NCBI GenBank assembly: GCA_001598975.1
Contig: BBXU01000692.1
Location: forward strand, 1-24,354
DNA: 24,354 nucleotides
From: Parachlorella kessleri
Lineage: Eukaryota; Chlorophyta; Trebouxiophyceae; Chlorellales; Chlorellaceae
Reading direction: 5' to 3'
The notes below the pieces were generated by a model that was not told the DNA's origin, ran no database searches, and was given only the letters and a program-made list of their open reading frames with translations. Positions 8,928-19,771 of this stretch are shown one piece after another (the stretch's first letter is position 1; the number at the start of each line of letters is the position of its first letter). The position numbers and the translations under genes are program-made.

Positions 8928-11574
8928 ATGTCTCTCAGCACTTCCAACGGACCCTTGGCTCGAGGTGAGCAGCCCTTGGTTGACTTCGCTAGACTTAACA
9001 GGACCCTCAGGCCACCAAATTCTCCAAGCTGAGGGCAGCGGCTGTGCCCTCCACCTGCGCCTTGTCTGTGCCTGTGGAGCCGTGCTGTATCGGTTTGCCT
9101 GCCCGCGCCAGGCCAACAGCCGTGGTGAGGCGCCCTCCTGCGGCCCAACAAGCCCCTGTCATACTGCCACGCACGTGCAAGCAGCCTGGGGCGCAGCGTT
9201 CCTCATCATGGTATGTGCTGACCCTCCCTACTTGCAGCTGCACTTTCGGGAGTTGTATGCAACGATGCCCTGCTCCAGTCCAGCAGCACGGGCAACCCGC
9301 ACCGCTCACAGTTCTGTGGTGATGCGCGGCCTGGCCGTAGCGGCAAGCCTCCACCGTCGCCCGCTGTCCCGCTTGAGAGCAGCGGCAGCGCCGCGCCAGC
9401 ACCAGGGCCAGTCTTCCCGCGTGCACCGTCAGTGGGCGCCCCAGCCACTCCCTCAGTGCCTAACCTCCCTGCGGCAGCCTCCGCCTCCCCAGCCCAGTTG
9501 GTTGCCGAGGCCGAGGCCGGGCCACGCGGTGGCAGCCACGGCGCGGCTGCCAGCCCCGCTGCCGATGTGGCAGGGGAGGGCGCTGCCAGGACCGCAGTGG
9601 CGGCAGACATGTGCCGGCGCATCCAAGTAGGTCTATTGTCCTGCAGGTTCTCACAATAGTGGAGCCATCGTGGCTTTTTGGAAAGGCTTTGTTGTCGTAT
9701 GCTGTGCGTGATCACCCTTGTGTTCAGTCGCTTGCAGGCACATCCTTACTAGACCATGGCAAGGTATGCGCGTGCCCTTCCCAACCACCCCCAAGAGTGC
9801 TCTCTCGTTGCGCTGCTGCAGGCCTTCCTGCAAACAATTAGCAGGTCGGGCCTTTTGATGTCGGCACTGCTTGCGCTGGAGCTGAAAGGCTCCCACCCTG
9901 CAACCGACGGCGGCGCCGGCTGCAACAACAGCGGGCTTGGGTGGACGCTGGCGCAGATGCTGGCTTTGCACCTGAAGGCAGGGTACCCACAGGGTGAGCC
10001 CCCAATGGTTGGACTCCTTGGTACCCTTACAGGGGCCGCCTGCAAGCCTTGCTTACCTTGCTGGTGGGGGCCTGGCATGCACGGCATGCCTCACTTATTG
10101 GAAGACAGCGGTTCAGCCAAGTGCTTCATGGCACAGAATTGGTCACTGAACTGCTGACAGAGAGGTTGTATGGCCGTCCCGCTGGCATGCTGTCATGCCT
10201 CTAGGCAACAGTTGCGCTTGCTGCAGAGGCCTCTGTGTGATGCCCAATCCAGGCTAGTGCCTATGAAAAGCCATGCCAAGTGAACACTGACATCGTCCCC
10301 ACGGAAGCTTCTGGGCCTTGAGCGGGTGTGCTGACTGTGTGCCCCCCTGCCCTGCCCTGCTCCTGCTGCAGCTTCCGAAGCTGAGCTGCTGGCCCTGCTG
10401 TGGGTGCTGGAGGCCTGGGGAGACGTGTGGCGCAGCCCCTGCACCGTGGTCCTACAGAGCTACCTGCAGAACCTGCCCGCCTTTGACGGCCAGGTAAGAT
10501 GGCTGGCTGCATGCCCTGGCCTGCTGCACCACCCCGGCCTGGCTGGCCTGCGACTTTGAGTGGCTGCCACCAGCGCGCGGGGGGTCAGTTTGAGATGGTG
10601 ATCCCAGAAGTCATGTGGAGGTGGGAGCCCTAGGTTGCTTGCTGAGCTGCAGCACCAGCCCTGGTGCTGGCAGGTGTGGCCAGCTGGGCGTCAACTGCTG
10701 CTGCTGTGCTGCGCCTGCCTGCCCTGCAGCGTGCCCTGGCGATGTCCAGGGACTGGGCCCAGCAGTTCCGAGCCCTGCGAAAGGCCGTAAGCGACAGCCA
10801 GGTGGGCACCCTGCTGCCGAGCTGCTGTGCATGCCGTGCGTTCCAGGCGAGCGTGCCAGCAAACCCTACTTTGCTGCATCTCCGGCTGTGTGTGTAGTGT
10901 GTTTTCTACCACGCCGTCCACTACCTCTCAATACACGCGGGATTGCGGAGTCTATAATTTTGGGCTTGGTCTCTTGCTATGGCTAACAGACAGCCGCAAA
11001 TTACAACAGCTGGACGAGCGTCACTGGTAAACACTCGGCCGCTGCTGCTGCCGCCCCTCCCTTGCTGCAGATGGATGTGCTGAAGCGGCTGGACTGGCGG
11101 GTGCGCCTGGACTTTGCCCGAGAGGTCCGCCCCTGCTGGCAGCTGCTCTTCCGGCTCCCCTCAGCCCCCACAACCCCTCACGCAGGCCCTAGAGGCCCAG
11201 CAGCCTCAGCATGCCCAGCGGGCTCAGCATGGACCCCTGTTGCCGCCTCCGCCCCTGCCGCCACCCAGCCTGCAAACAGCGCGGCCGGCTTGGCAGGGGC
11301 GGCGGGCACGCCTGCCAGCACAAGCCCCGCCGGCGGGTGCCCCACGACGGTGGCCGCTGTGAGGGAGGGGTGGGTGCAGCAGGTGGAGGTCCTGTCCAGC
11401 AAGGTGAGCCGCGCTGCGCAGGCGGCGCGGGCGGCGGCGGCAGCGGCTGCGGCAGGTAGGGCGGCACGGGCCCGCCAGGCGGCAGCAGGAGGGGAGGAGG
11501 AGGAGGTGGAGGGCGAGGAGGAGATGGAGCCTGAGACCCCAACCAGCCCCACCAAGCGGCAGCGCTTCTGGTGA
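8928..11574 (+). CDS. Unrecognised helical protein with acidic, SP/TP-rich tail
   Basis: Exons: 8928-8964, 9011-9124, 9238-9626, 9728-9763, 9822-9993, 10372-10493, 10730-10801 and 11071-11574, giving 481 residues. All phases match, and most acceptors are CTGCAG-type. The N-terminal 80 residues contain several Cys (LVCACGAVLYRFACP, VVCNDALL, QFCGD) that might bind metal. An Ala/Pro/Ser-rich linker follows to about residue 165. A helical region of roughly 150 residues comes next, with several Leu/Trp-rich segments such as LLALLWVLEAWGDVW and SRDWAQQFRALRKAV. The block VLKRLDWRV recalls the conserved start of a COMM domain, and the helices recall TFIIS N-terminal-like folds; neither resemblance is strong enough to name it. 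The tail has an Ala-rich helix, an acidic run and SPTKRQRFW, which offers Ser/Thr-Pro sites and a basic patch, so a nuclear role is possible. The ATG is the nearest in phase with a good donor; an upstream exon is not excluded. A TGTAA lies at 12435-12439. Confidence 0.72.
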
Positions 11575-13114
11575 GCCGTGCTGAGAGCCACGATCAGTGG
11601 CATAGGGCGGGGCAGGAAGCCCCGTGCGCGGTCGTCAGGGGCCCAGTGTTGTGGGGCTGGCAAAGGCATGACGGCGCTTAACATGGCAGCGTTGGGCATT
11701 TCCGCTGCGTGTCCTCTCCTCGCAAGTTTGAATCAGCTTGCGGACAAAGAATGAAAGAATGGTGTTGGTGGCCCGAAAGGTCTTGAGCAGTCATCAGTTC
11801 CATGCAATTATGAGGATCATTATGAGGTTCAAGTGCCGGCGCTGCCGTATCCTGCAGCGCCAGTTCAGCTGTCTGCCCAGTTAGCCCGTTATGTTCAGTT
11901 GAGGACTGCTCTTTCTCTAATACTGCCATGCTAATTGTGTCTTTGTTCGAGTTCGGCTGGCTTTCTACCGTGCGGCCGAGCTGCCGCACAGGCAGGCAGC
12001 TCTTGCTGTTGTGGGCCTCCAGCTCTAATGAAGGTGTTCGCTTACGGCATATTGTAGGCCCCTGGGGCCCTGTAGCATGTTGGGAGGGTGTATACAAGGC
12101 AATGACCTGTGCCGCCCACGCCTTGGTCTTTTGCAGAGGTCGTAAGCCATCCAGCCAGCGTAGGAGTTGTTGAGGTCCCAGGTTTTGTTGGGTGCACTTG
12201 CTCAGTTTTCGAGTAGGAGGTCACAACCTTGTGGCAGGTTTTCACCGGACTTCCAGGGGTGTATTCAACAGGTAGGGGTCGCTGCCTTCGGCGAGGTGTG
12301 CTTGAAGGTAGCCTAAGTTCTGGTTTGTTACCAGTGTGCCTTTTGTTGTTGTTTTGCTACGCAAACAAGCACCTGTACTGTGGATGGATGGTTTTCCCCC
12401 CATGAAAGCACCTTTTGCAGGCATAGGTGGAGGCTGTAAGGTTTGCTGTGAGCAGGATCGGTCTGGTTGCAGACACATTTGATTAGTAGGCGTGTGCAAG
12501 TCCCTGCGTTACGGGCAGTAGTAAACGAATGGCCGTCCGACAGTTGCCCATAACTTGATGCAAGGCTGCAAGCTTGGGTCCAAGTGCAGCATGACTGTAT
12601 TACTCACCTCTTACTTGTCTGGTTGCCTTGTCGTTCATAGATAGTTTAGCTTAGAAGGTAGCAGGCACTAGGCTTAGCTACCTGTGCATTACAGCCCCCG
12701 CAAGTTGGGGTTTCGTAGGGAGACAGAAAGGTCAGGTTTCAACCCATCCTGCGCAATGTGCAGCATTGCTACGCCCTTTGATGTCGTGTCACTGTGGTCC
12801 TGTTGTATCCCCTGTTGTAGCAAGGCATGGAAGCCTGGTGAATGAACACGCATGCGAATTGACTTTTCCCCCCAAGCCTACCCACTCAAAGTCCCCCTGT
12901 TTTTGCCTGCTGCTGTGCCGCCGTCCCTACCGACTTGGTGAAAGCCTCTCCAGCTTGCTTTGTGAACATGCCCTTTCAGCCTTGCTTTAGCTTGCCATGC
13001 CCTGCATATTGTGCACCATTAGTTCCGGATTTGTTACACTGCTGTTGTACTGCCAGTGTGAGCATTGCTACTAGCCCCAGCTGCCTCGTGCATCAAAGAG
13101 TCACATTTCGTTCC

Positions 13115-13218
13115 TGTGGTTGGAGGCCTGCCTCACGGTTTGCATGATATTTTGCTAGAGTTTTTGTGGTTGGAGCCCGCCGGAAGGCAAGGCGTGCAAG
13201 TTATTCTGCTAGAGTTTT
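13115..13218. repeat. Imperfect tandem repeat, two copies of about 50 bases
   Basis: Both copies begin TGTGGTTGGAG (13115 and 13165) and end TGCTAGAGTTTT (first copy near 13153-13164, second at 13207-13218). The middles have diverged and differ by a few bases in length. The repeat is non-coding and looks like a local duplication. Confidence 0.7.
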
Positions 13219-13617
13219 GCGCTCCCCCATTTCTCCCTGCTTCTCTTCCTCTGCAAGAAGGCCTCTGCCTGGCATTGTGCATCTTCTCGTTCGTCTTCTC
13301 CTGTTGTTGATTCCTATGTAGCGCTGTCCAGGTTGAACCATAGCATGCTGACAGCGTACTAGTGTGATATGATGGATACTATCTGTCGCCCGACAGTTGT
13401 AACAGTGCAAGCCCCTGAGAGTTGCTGCCGGCATCTCTTTTACACAGGGCCCTTTGTTCGGGGGCTGCTACATCACGTCCAGCTTCTGCTGGCTGCACGA
13501 AGGGTCAAAGATGTACATACACAGCAACATATCCGCCCCGGAAAATTGAGACTGATGCACTGAGCAGTTTCTGCTGGCTGGACGGAGGGTCATGATGACC
13601 CAAAGAGGCAGCATAAA

Positions 13618-14060
13618 AGACTCAGGTGCATTCTGCATCCAGCCCTGTCAGTAAAGTTCACCACTCACTCTCTGTTCTTTTACCTGACACCCATACTAGT
13701 AACAGTGGCCTTAGCTTATCTGGGGAACAGCAGCACTGGCTCAGAACACAGGCAAGACTCGGGCGCGTTCTGCAACCAGTCCTGTTAGTATCGCCCGGCT
13801 TCACTCCCTGTTTGCATACCTGCCACGCACACTAAAGTCAGCCGCGCAAGAGAAGATGGCATAGATGTTGCAAGCTTCGCCACCCCTTTTGCTAAGAAAG
13901 CAATGCGTGGGTTCATACAGCAAAACTCAGGAATGTGCTTGCAATCAGCCCTGTCAGTACAGCCCGCCCCTATCTCTCTGTTCCCACCCCCTGCCACCCT
14001 TTCCTGTTACACTTCACCCATAACTCTCGCCTGTTCGCAGTACCTGCCACCAATCAAGAA
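13618..14060 (+). repeat. Cluster of dispersed repeat copies
   Basis: Three degenerate copies follow one another. Each has a block like GCATCCAGCCCTGTCAGTA (near 13634, 13771 and 13941). This is followed 20-40 bases later by a CTGTT...ACCTGCCACCC block (near 13672, 13808 and 13979), and an extra second block lies near 14031-14052. Between copies, segments such as GTGGCCTTAGCTT (13706) and AGACTCGGGCGC (13754) also match the copy at 16335-16470. No terminal inverted repeats, target-site duplications or coding frame were seen. Confidence 0.7.
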
Positions 14061-14127
14061 ATGCATAGACTTTTGAGCTGCAGGGACTTGCAGCGCGCCA
14101 ACAGCTGCCGTGCGTGTGCCGTAACCA

Positions 14128-15008
14128 TCAGTTTGCTTTTCCTGGTAAAAGCTCCAGGAGCGCTAGTGGGCCGCACAGCAGGGCCTTGCAGGGCAGAAGC
14201 CACTGCTGCTGCCCCCGCTGAGCAAGCAAGAACGCGGCACTGCCGGCGCAGACCACGTTCAAAAAGAAGATGAGATTCACAACCTGCAAAGCAACCGTGC
14301 TCGCACAGAGTGTGCAGGAGTCATTCTGAGGAGCAGCTCCTAGGCGGAACGCAACTTGCAGTAGGGACAATAGATGCGGTTCGAACGCAACTTGCAGTAG
14401 GGACAATAGATGCGGTTCGAGGGATAGCTTACAAAACCCGGCAGTTGCTTGGTGCCACAGTACTCCGTCTGGCATGCTTACCTGTTGCAGAAGCAGCTCT
14501 TGTTGTGTGCTCAACACACCGATTCTTGACCAGTCTCCTGAGTAAGCTGCGTCAGTAAGCATCAGTAAAAGGAGAGCTGCAGCGCCTGCAGAGGTTGGGC
14601 ACCGGCCGCGCATGTGCAGGGAAGCTGGGAATCAAAATCTGTTCACTTTGATCTGCTGAGGCGCCCACTTTGCCCTGCACCGGTAGGCTGTCCATGTTGA
14701 GGTATTTCTTCAGCTGGCCTACCCTGTAGCCAAGGGAGGCCTGGGGAAGCCACTTCTGCAGAGGTCCAGCCTTCCTGCAGCTCTGATGTATGTGTGCCTT
14801 GATCATGGTCCTCTTCCGCTTTGCCACGGGTCAGACGCAATCGTCTCTGAAAGAGTGCGGTACTCTTGCTATCATATCGCCAACTCCCGCTGACCGTATG
14901 ATTTCTGTGTATCACCCTTCTTCCCTTAACAACCACCGCAACAGATCGTAGGGTTAAAACAGGAAAAGTCGGTGCAACATGAAAGGGACTGATCGAGGTC
15001 CTGGCCAT
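14128..15008 (-). CDS. Small membrane protein, probably plastid-targeted
   Basis: Exons on the minus strand: 15008-14916, 14846-14723, 14585-14482 and 14283-14128, giving 158 residues. The junctions keep frame (phases 0, 1, 0). The first exon encodes a Ser/Thr/Arg/Val-rich, acid-free stretch starting MARTSISPF, typical of a chloroplast transit peptide. The second is hydrophilic and ends GLPWLQ. Next come a hydrophobic helix (about residues 74-87), the motif YSGDWSRIGVLS (87-98), a second helix (about 108-128, LIFFLNVVCAGSAAFLLA) and a third hydrophobic segment (about 135-153). The last two exons are the best supported: the GTAAGC donor and the pyrimidine-rich TTTGCAG acceptor are strong. The GDWSRIG-helix layout resembles small conserved plastid membrane proteins, but I cannot name a family. 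The third intron (14481-14284) is 198 bases, open in frame, and carries a 36-base tandem duplication. A plausible polyadenylation TGTAA is at 14007-14011. Confidence 0.68.
14347..14418. repeat. Exact tandem duplication of 36 bases
   Basis: Bases 14347-14382 and 14383-14418 are identical. The unit begins GAACGCAACTTGCAGTAGGG and ends ATGCGGTTC. Its length is a multiple of three, and it sits in the open third intron of the small membrane protein gene. Perfect identity points to a recent duplication. Confidence 0.95.
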
Positions 15009-15493
15009 TGATCGAGTACGAAAGGAGTGTACCTTGGCAACAGAATAGAAGTGCATATGACGTGATCCTCGATCGAGAGGACGCTCTCGTGCGCTAAAAC
15101 TATCCAACAGCGTCAATTCGGTACAATGCAGTACCATGCCAGCTCACTTCAGCAACATCAAACGGAAAAACAAATCGTCACTCCATGATCTACAGACCTG
15201 TTTCCGTTCCAGAAGGAAAGTCATACAGAGAAAGCCGCAAATGTAATAACGCAGCTTCACATCTGAACAGGTCCGCATGTTTGCTTCCTGCTGCACAACA
15301 GGACCTCCACAGCCACATGCACAAACCCCCACCATCCCCTGCCACACCTCCTTGTCACTTCTGCCCAACTTCCCAGCCGTTGACTAGAAGGCTAGCCTAG
15401 CAGGCACACCATTCCGCGCCCCTGCTTGCAGACTAAACAACCCCACAGACACTGCTGGGCCTGTAGCACGTGTGTCACAGGTGAGACGGCCGC
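15009..15493. other. Spacer between two minus-strand genes
   Basis: This 485-base stretch should contain the 3' untranslated region of the LEA-like gene and the promoter of the small membrane protein gene. A near-palindromic group of GATCGAG/CTCGATC motifs lies at about 14990-15080. It overlaps the start of the downstream gene and could be regulatory. No TGTAA or convincing exon was seen on the minus strand. Confidence 0.4.
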
Positions 15494-18400
15494 TTAGAAG
15501 ATGCCCAGGAACTTCTTCTTGGGCTCAGCCTCACCCTTGTAGAACCTGTGGAGCAGAAGGAAGCCAGGAGCTTGTTACCATCCCAGCATTGGCGGGTGGT
15601 TTGTCTGGCATGTCAGTCGTTTGTGAGGCCAGCCAACATCCAGCGTTGGATGGCCCGCTTGCAGACCACAGGGCACACCACTTCCAAGCCAGGCAGGTCA
15701 GGACGGACAAGGCTAGCCTATATGCAGGCGTGCTACATCACTCAACCATCACAGCTCGCCCACTCACGGGCTGGTGGCATAGTGTCGTGCCACCACGACG
15801 CCTGGGAAACTCCCAGGAGCACCCCACAATTGGGGCATGATCCTATTCGCCTACCTCTTGTACTTGGCACCATCGTCTTCCAGGACTTCGCCAGTCTTGC
15901 GGAGTCCACGGCCTGTGACCTCCTCTGTCTCGCTCGCCTTCGCCAGCACCTTGCTGCAACACACAGGGAAGAGCACGGCCAGAGGCTTGGGCGTGAGGCA
16001 GGGTGTAGGCTGCTTTGGCCAAGACCTTGGGCTACCAGGAGCTGAGCAGCAGGATGCACACGCTCCGCACGCAGCATGCCTCAGCCAGCTAGCAGAAAGT
16101 GGCACCTTACGTAGCAGGTCAGGCTGGCTGGAGGTTGCATGAACAGAACACACAAGTAGAGGTGGGGGTTTACTGCAAGCGCAGCGCGTCAACCACTTCT
16201 CTCTGATTCCTCACTCACTTGCCAGCCTTGGCTAGGTTCTCCTCCACTGACTGGGCACCGTGCTTGACACCGTCCGCAGCACCCTGCAGTGGAGTTCGTA
16301 GGTGGTCCTTCAAAAAGTGACATAGCCAGTGGCCTTAGCTTTTCGCGGGGAGAGAACTACTAAATCAGCATTCAGGCAGGACTCGGGCACATTCTGACCC
16401 CAGCCCTGTCAGTCCAGTACAGCCCAGCTCTACTCCCTGTTCGCACTACCTGCCACCCATGCTAATAGCAAGTGAAACTAACCAGTTTTGGACCCTCTGC
16501 AGCCCATTTCCTCCATAGTCCAGCCAGATTTGACACAGGGACACAAGGGGAAGGGCACTAGCCTGCCATATACACACACAAGCTACACTCCACAGCACAC
16601 CCATCGCCACCTCACTTTCCTTATACCCCAGCAAGGCAGCCCGAGCAAGAGCAATCCCATGAAGCTCACCTTCAGGTTGTCACCCACAACATTGCCCGTG
16701 TGGCGGACATTCTCCTTGGCCTCGTGGCCCTTCTCAGCAGCGTAGTCCTTGGCCTCGTTTGTCTGCAAGAAGACGTGACGCTTGCTGGGGTCGATCCATG
16801 TAATTGATACCATACAAGGAAGGATACCCCCGCAAGTGACCCCACCCATGGACCCAGTGGCCATAGGGCAGTAATTCAAAAAGCAGGGCATGAATCTGAG
16901 GCCCTAAGGAGCTTGGCAGCAACCGCACACATGATTATCCTCCGCTATTCTCGAGAGTGTCACAACTATCATAATCCCACCGCCGCAGCACTTGCACACT
17001 GTAACAGTACACTAGCGATAAAGTTACAGCAGTTGAGGAACGCGCAAGCGTACATGCAGGCATCAGCTTGCTCACCTTGTGCTTTGTGCTGTGCTTGGTC
17101 TCGGACCACTTGTCTGCCACATCATCTGCTGCATCGTCAGCATGCCTCTGCAAACAATGAACCCAACAGCAGGGAGTCTCCAAAGACGCCCGCCAAGTGC
17201 GGTGGAGCGCACAGGGAAGCACAACAACTTTCACTAACCGGCCGGCACGGTTCAAGAAAAACGCATTTGCACTCCCAGGGCATACAAACAAAATTTCCAC
17301 TGGCAAGCTGAGTTTGCAGGGTGCACGGGGTACCCCACTGGGACCTCTTCAGTTTGTCACACCGAGCAACAATGGGACGACACATATGCACTTACCTTCC
17401 AGCCAGCCAGGCACCCGCGGAAACACCACAGTATCAACGCCCTGGAAAATGTCCATGCTATCATCAACATACCTTGGCATTGAACCAGCCGCTGGAAGCC
17501 GAGTCCTCCGCATCGCGGGCTGCATGCTTGGCCTTGCGCTTGGCCTTGTTCAGGCGCCCCTCCGCCTCGTCAGCTGCCTCGTTGGCACCCCTCTGCACCA
17601 CCGGCAATGATTGGCAGTAAAGGTCAGCCTACAGTGCTACAAACGATGGGTAAGAGAGCCCTCAGCGAGACCAGAAGCCTCCATCTCACCCCCTGCACCC
17701 AGTGACAGGCGAGAGGTGTCAGAACGCTAGCAGATGTTGGGCAAGTTGGGTGAGACACCCCTTCCGAACCATGCTACCAGCCTCTGTCCAGGGGTAACAA
17801 TGCCCTCTGCAGTGTTTCAGTCAGGAGGTAGCCGGTTGCTTGGCAGTATGGTGTTATGGTGTCCCTTGGTTCAGCCCAGATGCCTGGAGGGATAGCCAGC
17901 AGAGTGCGGGTGAGTGTTGTGAGAATACTATGGCAGTGTGGGGTATTGGCAGCTGAGCTTTGCCATCCATCGTCATCACCAGATCGTGTGCACTACTGAC
18001 CTTTGCCCAAAACGGCTCACAATGCCCGTCCGCTTGGTTACATGAGCCTCCCAGCATTGTACAGCACCATCCTAGGCAAGCCAAAGGTACAACATGCGTG
18101 CAATGAATGTAGTGTAATGCAGTCTTTGTTCTCGTCTTCTCAACAAGGTACACAGCTCAGTCACCAGGTCAGTCACGAATATAGCAAACTGACAGCCACG
18201 GTTGAGGCCACACCAACTGCTACCGTCCCCGGCCGGCTGCCCCTGCCTCCCTCCTTCCCCATCCTCCGCTCTCCACGCCTCGCACACTCCTCTCAGTGCC
18301 GACGCACCTTGAGGCCGAACCAGCCGCGCTTGACGGAATCCTCCGCATCGCTCAGCCCAGCGCGGGCCTTGTTCCTGGCCTCACGGCTCTTGCGGCGAGC

Positions 18401-19610
18401 AGCGCTGCCCAGCGTCTCACCCCCAAACTCCTCTTGCTGCAGGAGGCAGGGCAAGCAGCACGTGGGTTAGTCGCCGCAGAACACCACAAGGGGGGACTAG
18501 TGAGGCCACGCTGGCTCAAAACAGGGTCGTGCACTACCAACTCTCAATTGCAGCACAAGACAAATCTTTTCCTTACATTACAATGTAACCCCTTCTCGTG
18601 CTGTGATGTTGACAGCAACACGCACTGCCATCCCCTCGCATCTCCCAAAACCCTACAGCCGTCAGTGCGCGTTTAGCTTGCCACTTACGTGCTTGTTGTA
18701 GGCGCTGACGCCCAGGGCAATCACGCCCGCAGTAACAATCCAGGGGGTGACCAGCTTCAGCCAGCGCTTCCAGTCATCATCACTGCAAGCAGCCAACACG
18801 GAAACTGCTCAGTGAAGCGGTCTGGCAGTAGCAGGGCTGTCAAGACTGGCTGCAAATTTTTGCGAATTGCACACACGGCAGCAAAAACATGGATGAGCCA
18901 GCGCAATTGCACATTGATTGCCGCTGGGCTCTACTCGACCGGCTTTGACCCGTATGTGACCTGCACAGCATGCGGTCCCACACCCGGCCAGACGACCGAG
19001 AAGCACCCTCACTCCCAGGCAGCCCAACAATGCCACCCTCGGCGCCAGCTCCCTTACCCGCTCTTGTCCACGGTGGTCTTGTCGCGGGCGCTGATGTCCA
19101 CCCGGACCTTGTCGTCGGCAGTTTGCCTGACGTGCACCTTGGCGGTGGCGTCAGAGCTGGTGGGGTAGGTGCGCCTGGTCGCGGTGGTGGTCTCCTGCCG
19201 GCGCTCCTCATAGTGGTAGCCGGAGTCGCCTGTGAGCAGTAGCAGGCACAGTTCACTTGGGTGGGAGCGAGTGAGCTAGCGGGCGCAGTTCTGTTCAAGC
19301 GAGCTGCTTCTGCAACACAATAGGTGCTAGACAAGATAGGCAGATAGAGAACGGCAGCTAGGTAGGTGGCGACAGCTTGGATACAGTTTCTGTCAGATAT
19401 GCAGGCCACGCATCGACGCAGTACAGGAAAACCTCCGACAGCTTTTTTGGCGCACGACAGATCCAAAGTGGCAAAGCAGCCACACAAATGCTCGTGTAAT
19501 CGCGCACCTCCAGGCTTGGGAGGCGCCTTCACCTCAGTATGTCCCACATCTGCCCGCTTAATGGCATCAGCCTGCCTGGCAATATCCTGCATCGGGTCCC
19601 TGCTGCTCAT
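15494..19610 (-). CDS. LEA-like protein with one membrane segment
   Basis: Exons on the minus strand: 19610-19508, 19229-19058, 18782-18689, 18436-18308, 17592-17473, 17147-17076, 16762-16670, 16283-16219, 15953-15855 and 15545-15494, giving 332 residues with consistent phases. The N-terminus (1-92) is hydrophilic and rich in Arg, Thr, Asp and Lys. Exon three encodes DDDWKRWLK, then a hydrophobic stretch (about residues 102-120, VTPWIVTAGVIALGVSAY), a single membrane span. The rest is extremely hydrophilic, rich in Ala, Lys, Glu, Asp and Gly with almost no Cys or Pro. It is predicted as amphipathic helix of the group-3 late-embryogenesis-abundant kind, such as KDYAAEKGHEAKENVRHTG. Such proteins protect membranes and proteins during drying or cold. 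Exons four and five end in related DAEDS-GWF-K blocks, and exons five and six start alike (RGANEAADEA, RHADDAADDV). The C-terminus is KKKFLGIF. No named family member is claimed. Start choice: the first ATG, in a short exon 175 bases below a TATA-like element. Confidence 0.82.
16335..16470 (+). repeat. Dispersed repeat copy inside a LEA-gene intron
   Basis: This segment lies in the intron between exons seven and eight of the LEA-like gene (16669-16284). It has the full order of blocks: GTGGCCTTAGCTTTTCG, GGACTCGGGC, CCAGCCCTGTCAGT and CTGTTCGCACTACCTGCCACCC. It is the best-preserved copy in the window and can serve as reference for the family. Confidence 0.7.
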
Positions 19611-19771
19611 GGTGTGTGGCCTAGTGCGTTAAGGCGGCGTAAAGGGCTTTACGTGTGATCGAGATAGAGTTAGGTAGGTGCGAACGCTAAGGATAGCGAA
19701 GTTTTTAAGCCCAGTATGCGGGGCCGGTGCTGGTGTGCTAGCTTCCGACCTCCTTCGCCGCAGCTAGAAGG

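Larger units (their letters stand above)
11575..14127. other. Spacer between convergent genes
   Basis: This 2.5-kb stretch lies between the 3' ends of a plus-strand and a minus-strand gene, so it is expected to hold two 3' untranslated regions. GC content is visibly lower than in the exons and T-rich runs are common. The open frames are short (under 140 codons) and none shows a domain. It contains an imperfect 50-base tandem repeat at 13115-13218, a pair of similar segments at 13481-13515 and 13567-13600, and the densest group of dispersed repeat copies at 13618-14060. A minus-strand TGTAA at 14007-14011 is 117 bases past the stop of the next gene and is a reasonable polyadenylation signal. 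Confidence 0.5.

Noticed and set aside
9011..9124. Minus-strand reading with RAGKPIQHGSTGTDKAQVEG
   Set aside because: It looked protein-like, but the plus strand gives matched donor, acceptor and phase on both sides and continues the gene.
9238..9260. ALSGVVCNDALL resembling part of a P-type calcium ATPase
   Set aside because: The rest of the reconstructed protein has no ATPase motifs, such as the phosphorylation site or membrane helices.
9627..9646. A 20-base intron between GTAGGT and CTGCAG
   Set aside because: Too short for the spliceosome. The acceptor at 9727 gives a 101-base intron and keeps the frame.
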